DNA from: Thiodiazotropha sp050305975
Lineage (GTDB): Bacteria > Pseudomonadota > Gammaproteobacteria > Chromatiales > Chromatiaceae
Length of the DNA stretch: 64,000 nt
Assembly (NCBI GenBank): GCA_050305975.1
Contig: JBNLGI010000188.1
Coordinates: forward strand, 12,435 to 76,434
Direction of reading: 5' to 3'
The notes beneath the pieces are model-generated. The model was not told where the DNA came from, did no database searches, and worked only from the letters and a program-made list of their open reading frames with translations. A program made the translations under genes and the position numbers. This document shows positions 26,859-35,836 of this stretch, one piece after another (position 1 is the first letter of the stretch; the number at the start of each line of letters is the position of its first letter).

Positions 26859-27512
26859 ATGAAGCGCAGTAACTTATGGAGATTGAAGTCGCTATTACTC
26901 CTTATTGGGGTTCTGATAACAGCCCAGTCGGCAAACGCAACACCGTTGGTCTATACGTTCGAGGGGACACTGACGGCGTTCAGATCTTACAACGGAAATT
27001 ATGATATCAACGACTTTGGCTTGGTAGTCGGTCGGTCCCACCTGGCTTACAGTTTTTTGATCGACTTTGACGTTGCCAGCTCCCGCCCGGGAACGTTCTA
27101 TACAGAGCTGCTGAGCGGCTCTCTCATCAACGGCGACCTTGATTATCAGTATGGTGACTTCTATCAGTATGGGTCCAGTCACCTGTTCAATGGCGTCGGC
27201 AACGGAGTGATCAGCAATTCCCCCGAGCGAGTTAAAATTTCCACCACCAGCAATGTCACGCCGGATTGGCGCGTTGAGGACTGGGTGGTCGGCCAGAGCT
27301 TCCGCTCTCAGGATCTGGGATGTTTTTCCGGTTGGGTGGGTGGCTGCGCCGTCTACGCATTTGGCGACGTCACGCTCACCGATATTACGAACCTGACGGT
27401 TGACGAGCCCCAGGCATGGCTGTTGCTCGGCTTCGGTCTGCTCTTTCTGGGCCTGGCGGGGGGGGTACGGGAATACCGTCGGGACGACAGAAACAAGATT
27501 CTTGGCGTATAA
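26859..27512 (+). CDS. Exported PEP-CTERM-like protein
   Basis: 217-aa protein with a signal peptide (KSLLLLIGVLITAQSANA) and a C-terminal sorting-type tail: VDEPQAW, a hydrophobic helix LLLGFGLLFLGLAGG and a basic end REYRRDDR. The motif reads DEP where PEP is usual, so it is either a divergent exosortase substrate or a decayed one. The mature beta-rich domain has no recognised family; two cysteines near residue 160 (GCFSGWVGGC) could form a disulfide. ATG 26859 is chosen for the signal peptide and AGGA upstream. A sigma-54 promoter precedes it. Confidence 0.75.
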   Translation: MKRSNLWRLKSLLLLIGVLITAQSANATPLVYTFEGTLTAFRSYNGNYDINDFGLVVGRSHLAYSFLIDFDVASSRPGTFYTELLSGSLINGDLDYQYGDFYQYGSSHLFNGVGNGVISNSPERVKISTTSNVTPDWRVEDWVVGQSFRSQDLGCFSGWVGGCAVYAFGDVTLTDITNLTVDEPQAWLLLGFGLLFLGLAGGVREYRRDDRNKILGV

Positions 27513-27621
27513 GTCGATTCTCTATATAGCGCCCGTGTATACGACACGGGCCAAGCGGTGTTTCGGCAGCCAGGGTTATCGGAATCTGCCGCATGAATGA
27601 CGGTATTCCTGTGGCAAAAGG

Positions 27622-30600
27622 TTACACCAAAACCAGCTCGATGCCGTCCTTCAGTACCTGGTCGATGAAGCGCTGCTGCCACTGTTCCCCCTGCAGGCGG
27701 CGGATGGTCTCCACCACGATGTACTCCGGCTTCAGGCCGGTGTCGTCGGTGTAGCGGCTGAGGCCCTGCTGGCAGGCGGGGCAGGAGGTCAGCAGTTTGA
27801 TCTCGGGGCGTTGGCCCTGGTTGGCGGCGGTGAGGTCGGCGATGCCCCGATCGAGCTCCTCGTGCTTGCGGAAGCGCAGCTGGTTGGCGATGTCGGGACG
27901 GCTGGTGCCGAGGGTGCCCGCCTCGCCGCAACAGCGATCGCTGAGCAGTACGCTCTTGCCGGTGATCTGGCGCACCACCTGCAGCGGGTTGTACTGCTTG
28001 ATCGGGGTGTGGCAGGGGTCGTGATAGAGGTACTCGGTAGCCTGGCTGCCGTCGAGAGCCACCCCCTTCTCCAGCATGTACTCGTGGATGTCGAGCAGCC
28101 GGCAGCCGGGGAAGATCTTGCCGAACTCGTACTGCAGCAGCTGGTCCATGCAGGTGCCGCAGGAGACCAGCACGGTCTTGATGTCCATGTAGTTGAGGGT
28201 GTTGGCGATGCGGTGGAAGAGCACCCGGTTCTCGGTGGTGATCTGCCGCCCGCGGGCATGCAGGCCGGCGGCGGTCTGCGGATAACCGCAGCAGAGATAG
28301 CCGGGGGGCAGTACCGTCTCTGCCCCCAGCTCGGTGAGCATGGCCAGGGTGGCCAGTCCGATTTCGCTGTAGAGGCGCTCCGAGCCGCAGCCGGGGAAGT
28401 AGAAGACCGCGTCGCTCTCCTCGCTGACCTTGCGCGGGTTGCGCAGGATCGGCACCGATTTGGTGTCCTGCAGGTTGAGGGCGTCGCGCAGGGTCCTGGC
28501 CGGCGGCGCCACCCGGATCGGCTTCTGCACCATCTCCACCACCAGTGATTTCGCCTTGGGAGTACCGGTGGTGGAATGGGGAGGCCGCTCCTTCGGCTTC
28601 ACCAGACCGGCCTTGCCGGCCAGGCTGTAGCCCAGGTTGAGTCCCTTGAAGCCCCACACCGCCATCCCCTTGCGCAGCCAGCGGATGGTGGTCGGGTTGG
28701 TGACGTTGAGAAAGGCCATGGCGGCGGCGGTGCCCAGGTTGCGCCGCTTCTTGCCGCGGTCGACCAGGATCTTGCGCATGAGTGCGGTGACGTCGCCGAA
28801 GTCGATGTTGACCGGACAGGGATTCTCGCACTTGTGGCAGACGGTGCAGTGGTCGGCCACGTCGTTCATCTCGGCGAAGTGGGCCAGGGAGACGCCGCGC
28901 CGGGTCTGCTCCTCATAGAGGAAGGCCTCGATGATGAGGCCGGTGGCGAGGATCTTGTTACGCGGCGAGTAGAGCAGGTTGGCCCGCGGCACGTGGGTCA
29001 TGCAGACCGGCTTGCACTTGCCGCAGCGCAGGCAGTGTTTGATCTCGTCGTTGAGGGTGCCGAGTTCCGACTCCTCGAGGATGATGGCCTCCTGCTCCAG
29101 CAGGCGCAGCGAGGGGGTGTAGGCGCGCTCCAGGTCGGCGCCGGCCAGCAGTTTGCCCCGGTTGAACCAGCCCTGGGGATCCACCTTCCGCTTGTAGTCG
29201 GCGAAGGCGCTGAGCTTGTCCGCATCCATGTACTGCAGCTTGGTCAGACCGATGCCGTGCTCGCCGGAGATGGCGCCATCGAGGCTGAGGGCCAGGGCCA
29301 TCACCCGGTCGACGATGCGGTCGGCCTGACGCAGCATGGCGTAGTTGTCGGAATGCACCGGAATGTTGGTGTGGACGTTGCCGTCGCCGGCGTGCATATG
29401 CAGGGCGACGAAGAGGCGCGCGTCGCGCAGCCGGGCGTGGATCTCGCGCATGGCATGGCGCAGGCTGCGCACCTCCTGACCGGGGAAGATCTCGTCCAGG
29501 CGGGAGGCGACCTCGCGGCGGTAGGAGACCAGCAGATCGCGCCGCAGCAGCAGGTCGAGCAGGCGGTCATGCGGTTGAATCTGCGCCTGGATCTCCTCTG
29601 GCAGCAAATCGAGGTGATCCCTGGCCGGTTCCTCGATTCGCTCCAGCAGGCTTTGCCAGCGCACCCGGGCTCGGCTCACCGCCTCGCGGGCCAGATCGAG
29701 CTTGGCCTGCAGGATGGAGCGGTTCTCGTCGCTGGCTTCGAAGTCGTCGTCGGGTTTGCGCAGGGAGTGGTCGCCCGCCAGGTAGGCCAGCACCTCGTCG
29801 GCGATGGCGATCTTGTTGGCGATCGACTCCTCGATGTTGATGCGCTCGATACCGCGGCTGTACTCGGCCAGCCGGTCGAGGGGGATGACCACGTCCTCGT
29901 TGATCTTGAAGGCGTTGGTGTGGGCCGAGATGGCGGCGGTGCGCGCGCGGTCGAGCCAGAAGTTGCGCCGCGCCTCGGGGCTGCTGGCGATGAAGGCCTC
30001 GCCCTCGCGGGCCTGGGTCATACGCACCACCTCGGCGGCGGCGGTCTCCAGCAGCAGCGCGTTCTCGCTGGCGATATCGGCCAGCAGCACCATCTTCGGC
30101 CGGTCGCTGCGCGGCGCCTTGGTGGAGTACTTGACCGCCTTGAGGTAGCGCTCGTCCAGATGCTCGAGGCCGGCCAGCAGCACCTCGTCGTGCCCGTCGA
30201 GATACTCCTTGAGTTCGACGATGGCGGGTACCGCCTTGCCGATGTCGGTGCCGAAAAACTCCAGACAGAGGGTGCGTACCTGACTCGGCATGCGGTGCAG
30301 CACGAAGCGGGCGGAGGTGATCAGACCATCGCAGCCCTCCTTCTGCACGCCCGGCAGGCCGGAGAGGAACTTGTCGGTGACGTCCTTGCCCAGCCCCAGC
30401 TTGCGGAAGGCGCTGCCGGGCATGCGCAGGATCTCGGGGTCGCCCAGCCGGGTCTTGCCGTCGCTCTGGTAGCGGCTGACGCGGAAGCTGACCTCCGCCT
30501 GGTCGTGGATCTTGCCCAGGTTGTGGTTGAGGCGTTCCACCTCCAGCCATTCGCCCTGGGCGGTGACCATGCGCCAACTGGCCAGGTTGTCCAGGGTGGT

Positions 30601-31479
30601 GCCCCAGAGCACCGCCTTCTTGCCGCCGGCGTTCATGGCAATGTTGCCGCCGATGGTGGAGGCGTCCTGGGAGGTGGGATCGACGGCGAAGGCCAGGCCT
30701 GCCGCCTCGGCGCGCTCGGATACGCGACGGGTGACCACGCCGGCGCCGGTATGCACGGTGGGCACCCGGCCCTCGACGCCGGGCAGTTCGATCTCCTCCA
30801 CCGGGCCGACCCGATCGAGCTTCTCGGTGTTGAGCACCGCTGTGTGGGGATCGAGGGGCACCGCGCTGCCGGTGTAGCCGGTGCCGCCGCCGCGGGGGAT
30901 CAGGGTCAGGCCCGACTCGATACAGGCCTTGACGATGGGCGCAATCTCCGCCTCGCTGTCGGGGGTGATGACCACGAAGGGGATCTCCACGCGCCAGTCG
31001 GTGGCGTCGGTGGCGTGGGAGACACGGGCGATGCCGCTGAAGTCCACGTTGTCGGCACGGGTCAGGCCGATCAGGTTGCGTCTGGTGCGCCGGCGCAGTT
31101 CCAGCAGTTCGTCGAAGCGGCGTTCGAAGCTGGTGACCGCGGCGCGCGCCGCCGCCAGCAGCTGCAGTGCCTGCTGGTTGCCGTTGGCCCTCAGTTCGAA
31201 CTGGTCGAGGCGGTGTTTGAGGGCGTCGACCAGGGCCTTGCGCCGCTCCTCGTTGTTGAGCAGATCGTCCTGCAGATAGGGGTTGCGGGTGATGACCCAC
31301 ATGTCGCCCAGCACCTCGAACAGCATGCGGGCCGAGCGACCGGTGCGGCGGGTGCCGCGCAGGTCCTCGATCAGGTCCCACATCGCCTTGCCCAGGAACC
31401 GGATGACGATCTCCCGGTCAGAGAAGGAGGTGTAGTTATAGGGGATCTCGCGAATACGCGGGGTGGAATCTGTGTTCAT
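27622..31479 (-). CDS. FAD/FMN-binding oxidoreductase with Fe-S and CCG domains (DUF3683 type)
   Basis: Giant 1285-aa flavo-iron-sulfur enzyme. Order: DUF3683-like N-terminus; FAD_binding_4 domain with PRGGGTGYTGSAVP near residue 195 and TSQDASTIGGNIAMNAGG near 268; FAD-oxidase C-terminal domain with HMHAGDGNVHTNIPVH near 695; two [4Fe-4S] motifs (HCLRCGKCKPVC near 810 and CTVCHKCENPCPV near 877); and two CCG domains (PGCGSERLY...CCGYP near 1035-1060, SCGTC...CCGEAGTLG near 1106-1181). This fuses the parts that glycolate oxidase GlcDEF or Dld-type enzymes keep separate. Likely a D-2-hydroxyacid (D-lactate or glycolate) dehydrogenase donating to quinone. Confidence 0.9.
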   Translation of the reverse strand: MNTDSTPRIREIPYNYTSFSDREIVIRFLGKAMWDLIEDLRGTRRTGRSARMLFEVLGDMWVITRNPYLQDDLLNNEERRKALVDALKHRLDQFELRANGNQQALQLLAAARAAVTSFERRFDELLELRRRTRRNLIGLTRADNVDFSGIARVSHATDATDWRVEIPFVVITPDSEAEIAPIVKACIESGLTLIPRGGGTGYTGSAVPLDPHTAVLNTEKLDRVGPVEEIELPGVEGRVPTVHTGAGVVTRRVSERAEAAGLAFAVDPTSQDASTIGGNIAMNAGGKKAVLWGTTLDNLASWRMVTAQGEWLEVERLNHNLGKIHDQAEVSFRVSRYQSDGKTRLGDPEILRMPGSAFRKLGLGKDVTDKFLSGLPGVQKEGCDGLITSARFVLHRMPSQVRTLCLEFFGTDIGKAVPAIVELKEYLDGHDEVLLAGLEHLDERYLKAVKYSTKAPRSDRPKMVLLADIASENALLLETAAAEVVRMTQAREGEAFIASSPEARRNFWLDRARTAAISAHTNAFKINEDVVIPLDRLAEYSRGIERINIEESIANKIAIADEVLAYLAGDHSLRKPDDDFEASDENRSILQAKLDLAREAVSRARVRWQSLLERIEEPARDHLDLLPEEIQAQIQPHDRLLDLLLRRDLLVSYRREVASRLDEIFPGQEVRSLRHAMREIHARLRDARLFVALHMHAGDGNVHTNIPVHSDNYAMLRQADRIVDRVMALALSLDGAISGEHGIGLTKLQYMDADKLSAFADYKRKVDPQGWFNRGKLLAGADLERAYTPSLRLLEQEAIILEESELGTLNDEIKHCLRCGKCKPVCMTHVPRANLLYSPRNKILATGLIIEAFLYEEQTRRGVSLAHFAEMNDVADHCTVCHKCENPCPVNIDFGDVTALMRKILVDRGKKRRNLGTAAAMAFLNVTNPTTIRWLRKGMAVWGFKGLNLGYSLAGKAGLVKPKERPPHSTTGTPKAKSLVVEMVQKPIRVAPPARTLRDALNLQDTKSVPILRNPRKVSEESDAVFYFPGCGSERLYSEIGLATLAMLTELGAETVLPPGYLCCGYPQTAAGLHARGRQITTENRVLFHRIANTLNYMDIKTVLVSCGTCMDQLLQYEFGKIFPGCRLLDIHEYMLEKGVALDGSQATEYLYHDPCHTPIKQYNPLQVVRQITGKSVLLSDRCCGEAGTLGTSRPDIANQLRFRKHEELDRGIADLTAANQGQRPEIKLLTSCPACQQGLSRYTDDTGLKPEYIVVETIRRLQGEQWQQRFIDQVLKDGIELVLV

Positions 31480-31622
31480 GCAAGGTGACAGTCGTGAGCG
31501 GGCCTGACGTTCCGGCCGGAAGAAACAGGCGGGGTATTGTAGCTCAATTGATCTCGCGGCTTAATGCCAAAATGCAAATTATCGATGACGAATATCAGCG
31601 TCATTTCGCAAGGGAGAAGAGA

Positions 31623-32084
31623 ATGTCCGAGAAAAGAGTTCTGAGCCTGGGTCTGGCGGGTGCCGTACTCTTGAGCGGTATTGCATCACACCCCGTGTCT
31701 GCCGGTGAACTGGAGCGCACGCTGGATTATCGTCAGGGGGTGATGAACGTCTTCAGCTGGAACATGAAGGCCATGAGCGCCATGATGAAAGGCGAAATGC
31801 CGTACGACGCCAAAGCCTTCGCTCGACATGCGGATGATCTGGCGACCGCGGCCTCACTCGATCTGCTGGCGGGTTTTCCGGAGGACTCGGACAAGGGCGA
31901 AACCGATGCCCTGCCCGATATCTGGCTCGACTTCGAGGGTTTCACCCAGAAGCTCGACGAACTACGCGCGGCCAGCCGGAAACTCAGGGAGGTCGCCAGC
32001 AGCGGTGACAAGGCGGAGATGGGTGAGGCCCTGGGCAAGACCGGGAAGACCTGTAAAGGGTGTCACGACAGCTTCAAGGAGTGA
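31623..32084 (+). CDS. Cytochrome c'
   Basis: 153-aa class II cytochrome c. A signal peptide (KRVLSLGLAGAVLLSGIASHPVSA) directs it to the periplasm, and the single heme motif CKGCHDSFKE sits at the extreme C-terminus near residue 143, as in four-helix-bundle cytochromes c'. These bind NO and are implicated in NO tolerance. ATG 31623 is preferred because GGGAGA lies just upstream. It is divergent from the giant flavoprotein gene. Confidence 0.9.
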   Translation: MSEKRVLSLGLAGAVLLSGIASHPVSAGELERTLDYRQGVMNVFSWNMKAMSAMMKGEMPYDAKAFARHADDLATAASLDLLAGFPEDSDKGETDALPDIWLDFEGFTQKLDELRAASRKLREVASSGDKAEMGEALGKTGKTCKGCHDSFKE

Positions 32085-32096
32085 GCCGCCAGCCGC

Positions 32097-32420
32097 TCAG
32101 GGAAAGGCCTGACCGGTCTCCTCTTCGCCGAGGATCTGTTCGATGGTGCAGGCGATTTCGTAACCACCATCGGACGTGGGGGTGCTGCGCAGCACGCTGG
32201 CGGTAGCCGACAACGGCGGTGTGATGGGATTCGCCGGTACGATATAGACCAGCAGCCGTGTCCCCGGGTTGATATCCTGGGGAGCCAGCAGCAACAGACC
32301 GGAAGCACTGAGATTCTTGACGATGCCATCGGCCATCTCCTCCGCGCCCTGGATGCGGAACTGGGCCGGGCAGTCAATGCCCATACGGTGGAAATCTCGC
32401 TTCTCGGCATACTCATTCAT
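32097..32420 (-). CDS. PilZ domain protein
   Basis: 107-aa single-domain PilZ protein, a probable cyclic di-GMP receptor. The RxxxR-type motif is EKRDFHRM near residue 8, and the second motif (D/N)xSxxG is NLSASGLLLL near residue 38. Start ATG 32420 is preferred over GTG 32426 because GGGAG is correctly spaced before it. Its stop converges on the cytochrome c' gene with 12 bp between. A link to motility or polysaccharide output is likely but not shown. Confidence 0.85.
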   Translation of the reverse strand: MNEYAEKRDFHRMGIDCPAQFRIQGAEEMADGIVKNLSASGLLLLAPQDINPGTRLLVYIVPANPITPPLSATASVLRSTPTSDGGYEIACTIEQILGEEETGQAFP

Positions 32421-32622
32421 TCGCACTCTCCCGTGACTGTCGGCGTCGAGTTCCGCTGAGGATACTGTGTTCTAATGTAGCAGGAAGTGCATAGGCACAC
32501 AGCGTGAAAGTGGAGGGAAAAAGGCGTTTTTTTCCTGGATTTCCAGCTGTGGTTTATGCTTGAAGTGTGAATCTCTTTAGCACACCCACGGTGTGCGATT
32601 CCGACTCGATGAGGAGTGACTC

Positions 32623-33090
32623 ATGTACAGACTCCCAGGCTTGATCGTTCTGGCTTTCGTCATGCTGACTCAGATTGCCAGTGGGGAAGAGATCTACCGC
32701 TCCGTGGATGAACAGGGTAATGTCACCTTCACCGACACGCCGCCCGCCGGGGGTGAGGTCGAGCGTGTGGAACTGCCTCCCAGCCCTTCGGAACAGAGCC
32801 GGCAGGCAGCTGAACGGCGCAATCAGGAAATCATGAAAGCGGCCGAGCAGGCGGATCGTAAGCGCCTACAGGAAAGAGAACAGAAGCAGGCTGGTGTGAA
32901 GGCGGCTGAACAGCAGCTGCAGGAAGCGCAGGCGCGTCTGGCCGAGGCCAAGGAGATCAAGGACGAGGACCGCCAGAACCTGGCCGGCGGCAAGCGAAGA
33001 ATACAACCGGAGTATTTCGAGCGGGTCAAGCAGGCCGAATTGGAGGTCGAAAAGGCACGCAAGGCGCTGCGGGAGGCACGTGGCTACTAG
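32623..33090 (+). CDS. DUF4124 domain-containing coiled-coil protein
   Basis: 155-aa exported protein: signal peptide MYRLPGLIVLAFVMLTQIAS, then the DUF4124 motif EIYRSVDEQGNVTFTDTPP, then a long charged, alanine- and glutamine-rich helix (about residues 60-150) expected to form a coiled coil. It is the second DUF4124 protein in the window and otherwise unrelated to the one after glnA. A periplasmic structural or adaptor role is likely. AGGAGTG lies 5 nt before the ATG. Confidence 0.8.
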   Translation: MYRLPGLIVLAFVMLTQIASGEEIYRSVDEQGNVTFTDTPPAGGEVERVELPPSPSEQSRQAAERRNQEIMKAAEQADRKRLQEREQKQAGVKAAEQQLQEAQARLAEAKEIKDEDRQNLAGGKRRIQPEYFERVKQAELEVEKARKALREARGY

Positions 33091-33168
33091 CAGCGTTTTC
33101 ATGCAGTGGAGGCCGAGCTACGCCAGAGCCCCCGGTGTCCGGTTAAACTGGAGCGGCAATAGCGTCTG

Positions 33169-34488
33169 ATGCAGATCTATCTGGTTGGCGGCGCCATCCG
33201 CGACAAGCTCTTGGGACGGCCGGTGAAGGAGCGGGACTACCTGGTGACCGGCGCCAGCGTGGAGCAGATGCTGGCGCTGGGCTACCGGCAGGTCGGCCGC
33301 GACTTCCCGGTCTTTCTGCATCCGCAGACTCATGAGGAGTACGCCCTGGCCAGGACGCGCAGAGCGGGTATCGCATCGGGGCGCCCCCATGCCGATCCCG
33401 CGGTATCCCTGGAGCAGGATCTGGCGCGCCGGGACCTGACCATCAATGCCATTGCCGAGTCCTCCCGCGGCGAGCTTATCGACCCCTTCGGCGGCGTGGA
33501 GGACCTGAAACGCCGGGTCTTGCGCCATGTCTCACCGGCTTTTGCCGAGGATCCTGTCCGGGTCTTGCGGGTGGCTCGCTTGATGGCCCGTTATGCCGAT
33601 CTGGGATTCAGCGTCGCTGAGGAGACCCTGTCACTGATGCAGCAGTTGGTCGATGAGGGGCGCCTCGACCGGTTGGTGCCGGAGCGGCTGTGGCAGGAGC
33701 TGATCGGTGCACTGGGCACCGCTAACCCCAAACCCTTCTTCGAGACCTTGCGCCGGTGCGGCGCCCTGGCCCGGATCCTGCCCGAGATCGATGCCCTGTT
33801 CGGTGTGCCGCAGCCGACCCATTGGCACCCGGAGGTCGATTGCGGAGTGCATACCCTGATGGCGCTGGGTGTGGCCTGCGAACTGAGCGAATCCCTGGAG
33901 GTGCGTTTCGCCACCCTCACCCATGACCTGGGCAAGGCCAATACCCCCGCGCACATTCTGCCGAGCCACTATGGACATGAGGAGCGGGGCACACGCCGAA
34001 TCGATCGATTGTGCCGGCGGCTCAAGGTGCCGAACCGGTTTCGCGAGCTGGCCCTGAGCTGCGCCCGTTATCACGGTTACACCCACAGGCTCTACACGCT
34101 GCGGGCGAAAACGGTGATCAAGTTGCTGATGGGACTGGATGCCTTCCGCCGACCGCAGCGGCTGCGGCAGTTTCTGTTGGTGTGTGAGGCCGACTACCGG
34201 GGGCGGCAGGGTTTTCATGCCCGCGCCTATCCCCAGGCCGACGACCTCTGGCGCCTGTATGAGGCTGCGCGCGGGGTCAGTCTGGGCGACGCGGCGGCGG
34301 CCGACAGCGGTTGGTTGCGGGGACAGGCGATTCAGCGTGCGCGGCTGCGTCGTGTCGCCGCCGCGCTGGCGGAGCTGGCGGTCCGCTCCGGATCAGCCGC
34401 TGAGACGGTCGAAGATGCGGAAACCGGCGACATAGGTGCCGATGGCGGAGCCCAGGGTGCTGAGAAAGAAGATCAGCAGGGTGCGTGA
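33169..34488 (+). CDS. cca: CCA tRNA nucleotidyltransferase / 2'-phosphodiesterase, HD-type
   Basis: Adds or repairs the 3' CCA of tRNAs without a template. The 439-aa protein has VGGAIRDKLLG at residue 5 (nucleotide binding), the ERDYLVTG catalytic acidic motif, LARRDLTINAIA near 85, the B/A binding EDPVRVLRVARL near 126, and an HD domain with LTHDLGKANTP near 249, typical of the gammaproteobacterial multifunctional enzyme. The last 30 residues are unusually rich in Gly, Ala, Asp and Glu and overlap a convergent gene, so the tail is probably a read-through extension. Confidence 0.94.
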   Translation: MQIYLVGGAIRDKLLGRPVKERDYLVTGASVEQMLALGYRQVGRDFPVFLHPQTHEEYALARTRRAGIASGRPHADPAVSLEQDLARRDLTINAIAESSRGELIDPFGGVEDLKRRVLRHVSPAFAEDPVRVLRVARLMARYADLGFSVAEETLSLMQQLVDEGRLDRLVPERLWQELIGALGTANPKPFFETLRRCGALARILPEIDALFGVPQPTHWHPEVDCGVHTLMALGVACELSESLEVRFATLTHDLGKANTPAHILPSHYGHEERGTRRIDRLCRRLKVPNRFRELALSCARYHGYTHRLYTLRAKTVIKLLMGLDAFRRPQRLRQFLLVCEADYRGRQGFHARAYPQADDLWRLYEAARGVSLGDAAAADSGWLRGQAIQRARLRRVAAALAELAVRSGSAAETVEDAETGDIGADGGAQGAEKEDQQGA

Positions 34489-35589
34489 GACCCGGTTGCG
34501 CCACCAGCCGAGAAGCCGGGTGGTGTCGTTGCGCAGCCGGCCGAAGTCGGCCACGGTCGGCTTGCGCAGGAAGATCTCGGCCGCGGCGGTCACCATGCCG
34601 GCTCCGACCGTCGGATTCAGCGAGGTGATGGGGGCGGCCAGAAAGGCGGTCAACACGGTCAAGGGGTGGGCCGCAGCCAGTAGCGCGCCAAGGGCGGAGA
34701 GACCGCCGTTGATCACCACCCAGTCGAACACCAGTTCCCAGCCGAGACCGGGATTGCGGCGAAAACCGATGACGAAGCCGGTCAGCACCAGGGCCACGAT
34801 GAGCCAGGGGATCAGTTTGGGCCAGCGGCTGGGACGCGGCAGGCGGTCGAGCTGTTCGATCACCTCGCCGGGGGTTCCCGTTGGGCTCTCCAGGTAACGG
34901 GCGATGCCGTTGAGATGGCCGGCGCCGACCACCGCCAACAGATTTTCATGACCTTGCTGCTCGATCTCCTGCAGCAGGCGGGAGGCCATGTAGCGGTCGC
35001 GTTCGTCGATCAGGGGCAGGTAGAGATCCTGGCGGTCTTCGGCGAATTCGGCAAAGGTGGTCTCCAGGATATCGCCCTCCTTGAGGTGCTCGATCTCCGC
35101 TTCCGAGACCTCTTCGCGGGAGACGATGGCGCCGATCAGTCCGGCAAACAGACCAAACCGTTTCCACCAGGCCAGGTTACCGGCGACCCGTTTCAAGGTG
35201 ACGCTGATCTCGCGATCGATCAGCAGCAGGGGGCGGTGGGACTCCTGAGCGAGCCTTATCGCCTCGCGCTGCTCGGCGCCCGGTTCGATGCCGAACTGCT
35301 CGGCCAGACGCTGTTGATAGGCGCCCAGGGCCAGGCTGGCCATGACCATCAGCACGCGCCGCTCGCGGACCACCTTGAGCAGATCCATTCTCGCCAGGTC
35401 GTCCGGATTGAGCAGGGCGTTGTAGCGGCTGGGGCAGAGCTCGACGGCGACGGCATCGTAGTCACCGCTCTCGAGCAGGTGTTTGACCTGCTCCGCGCTG
35501 GCGCGGGAGACATGGGCGGTACCCAGCAGGGTGATGCGGCTCTCGCCGATGCGGATCTCGCGCTGGGGTTCCTGGGCTGGTTGAGGCAT
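34393..35589 (-). CDS. TraB/GumN-family membrane protein
   Basis: 398-aa protein of the TraB (PrgY/GumN) family. The N-terminal domain has LLGTAHVSRASAEQV near residue 20, VAVELCPSRYNAL near 56, RDRYMASRLL and VVGAGHLNGI near 205, the GxxH and ExxR-type motifs of the Tiki/TraB metalloprotease-like superfamily. The C-terminal 150 residues contain about four transmembrane helices. ATG 35589 (MPQPAQEP) is chosen; the frame extends further upstream without coding character. Its 3' end overlaps cca by 96 bp. Peptide cleavage or transport is possible. Confidence 0.82.
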   Translation of the reverse strand: MPQPAQEPQREIRIGESRITLLGTAHVSRASAEQVKHLLESGDYDAVAVELCPSRYNALLNPDDLARMDLLKVVRERRVLMVMASLALGAYQQRLAEQFGIEPGAEQREAIRLAQESHRPLLLIDREISVTLKRVAGNLAWWKRFGLFAGLIGAIVSREEVSEAEIEHLKEGDILETTFAEFAEDRQDLYLPLIDERDRYMASRLLQEIEQQGHENLLAVVGAGHLNGIARYLESPTGTPGEVIEQLDRLPRPSRWPKLIPWLIVALVLTGFVIGFRRNPGLGWELVFDWVVINGGLSALGALLAAAHPLTVLTAFLAAPITSLNPTVGAGMVTAAAEIFLRKPTVADFGRLRNDTTRLLGWWRNRVSRTLLIFFLSTLGSAIGTYVAGFRIFDRLSG

Positions 35590-35836
35590 TTCTTCAGATG
35601 TCTGGTCGTTATTGAAGGCTGTGCATTCTATCAGCCTATGCCGGAAAAATGCCGGGAAACCGCCGGGGTTTGTGAAAATCTTCTGAAAATCAACCAGGCT
35701 GCGGGGCGTCTCGGTTACACTATGGGGGATTGAATACCGGCAGTTGTCGGATGTAATGACCACGTGGCTGTCGTCCCCGGGTCCCGGGCCTCGAGACAGA
35801 TGGCAGGCCACAACCTAACCAGGAACTTAGGTATAG

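Noticed and set aside
28576..31488. 970-codon open frame opposite the giant flavoprotein
   Set aside because: Antisense shadow of a GC-rich gene. The sense strand has complete FAD, Fe-S and CCG motifs, whereas the antisense protein shows low-complexity Val/Gly/His/Gln composition and no motif.
31533..31572. GTAGCTCAATTG tRNA D-arm-like string upstream of the cytochrome c' gene
   Set aside because: No T-arm (GGTTCGA) or acceptor stem can be formed in the surrounding 80 bases.
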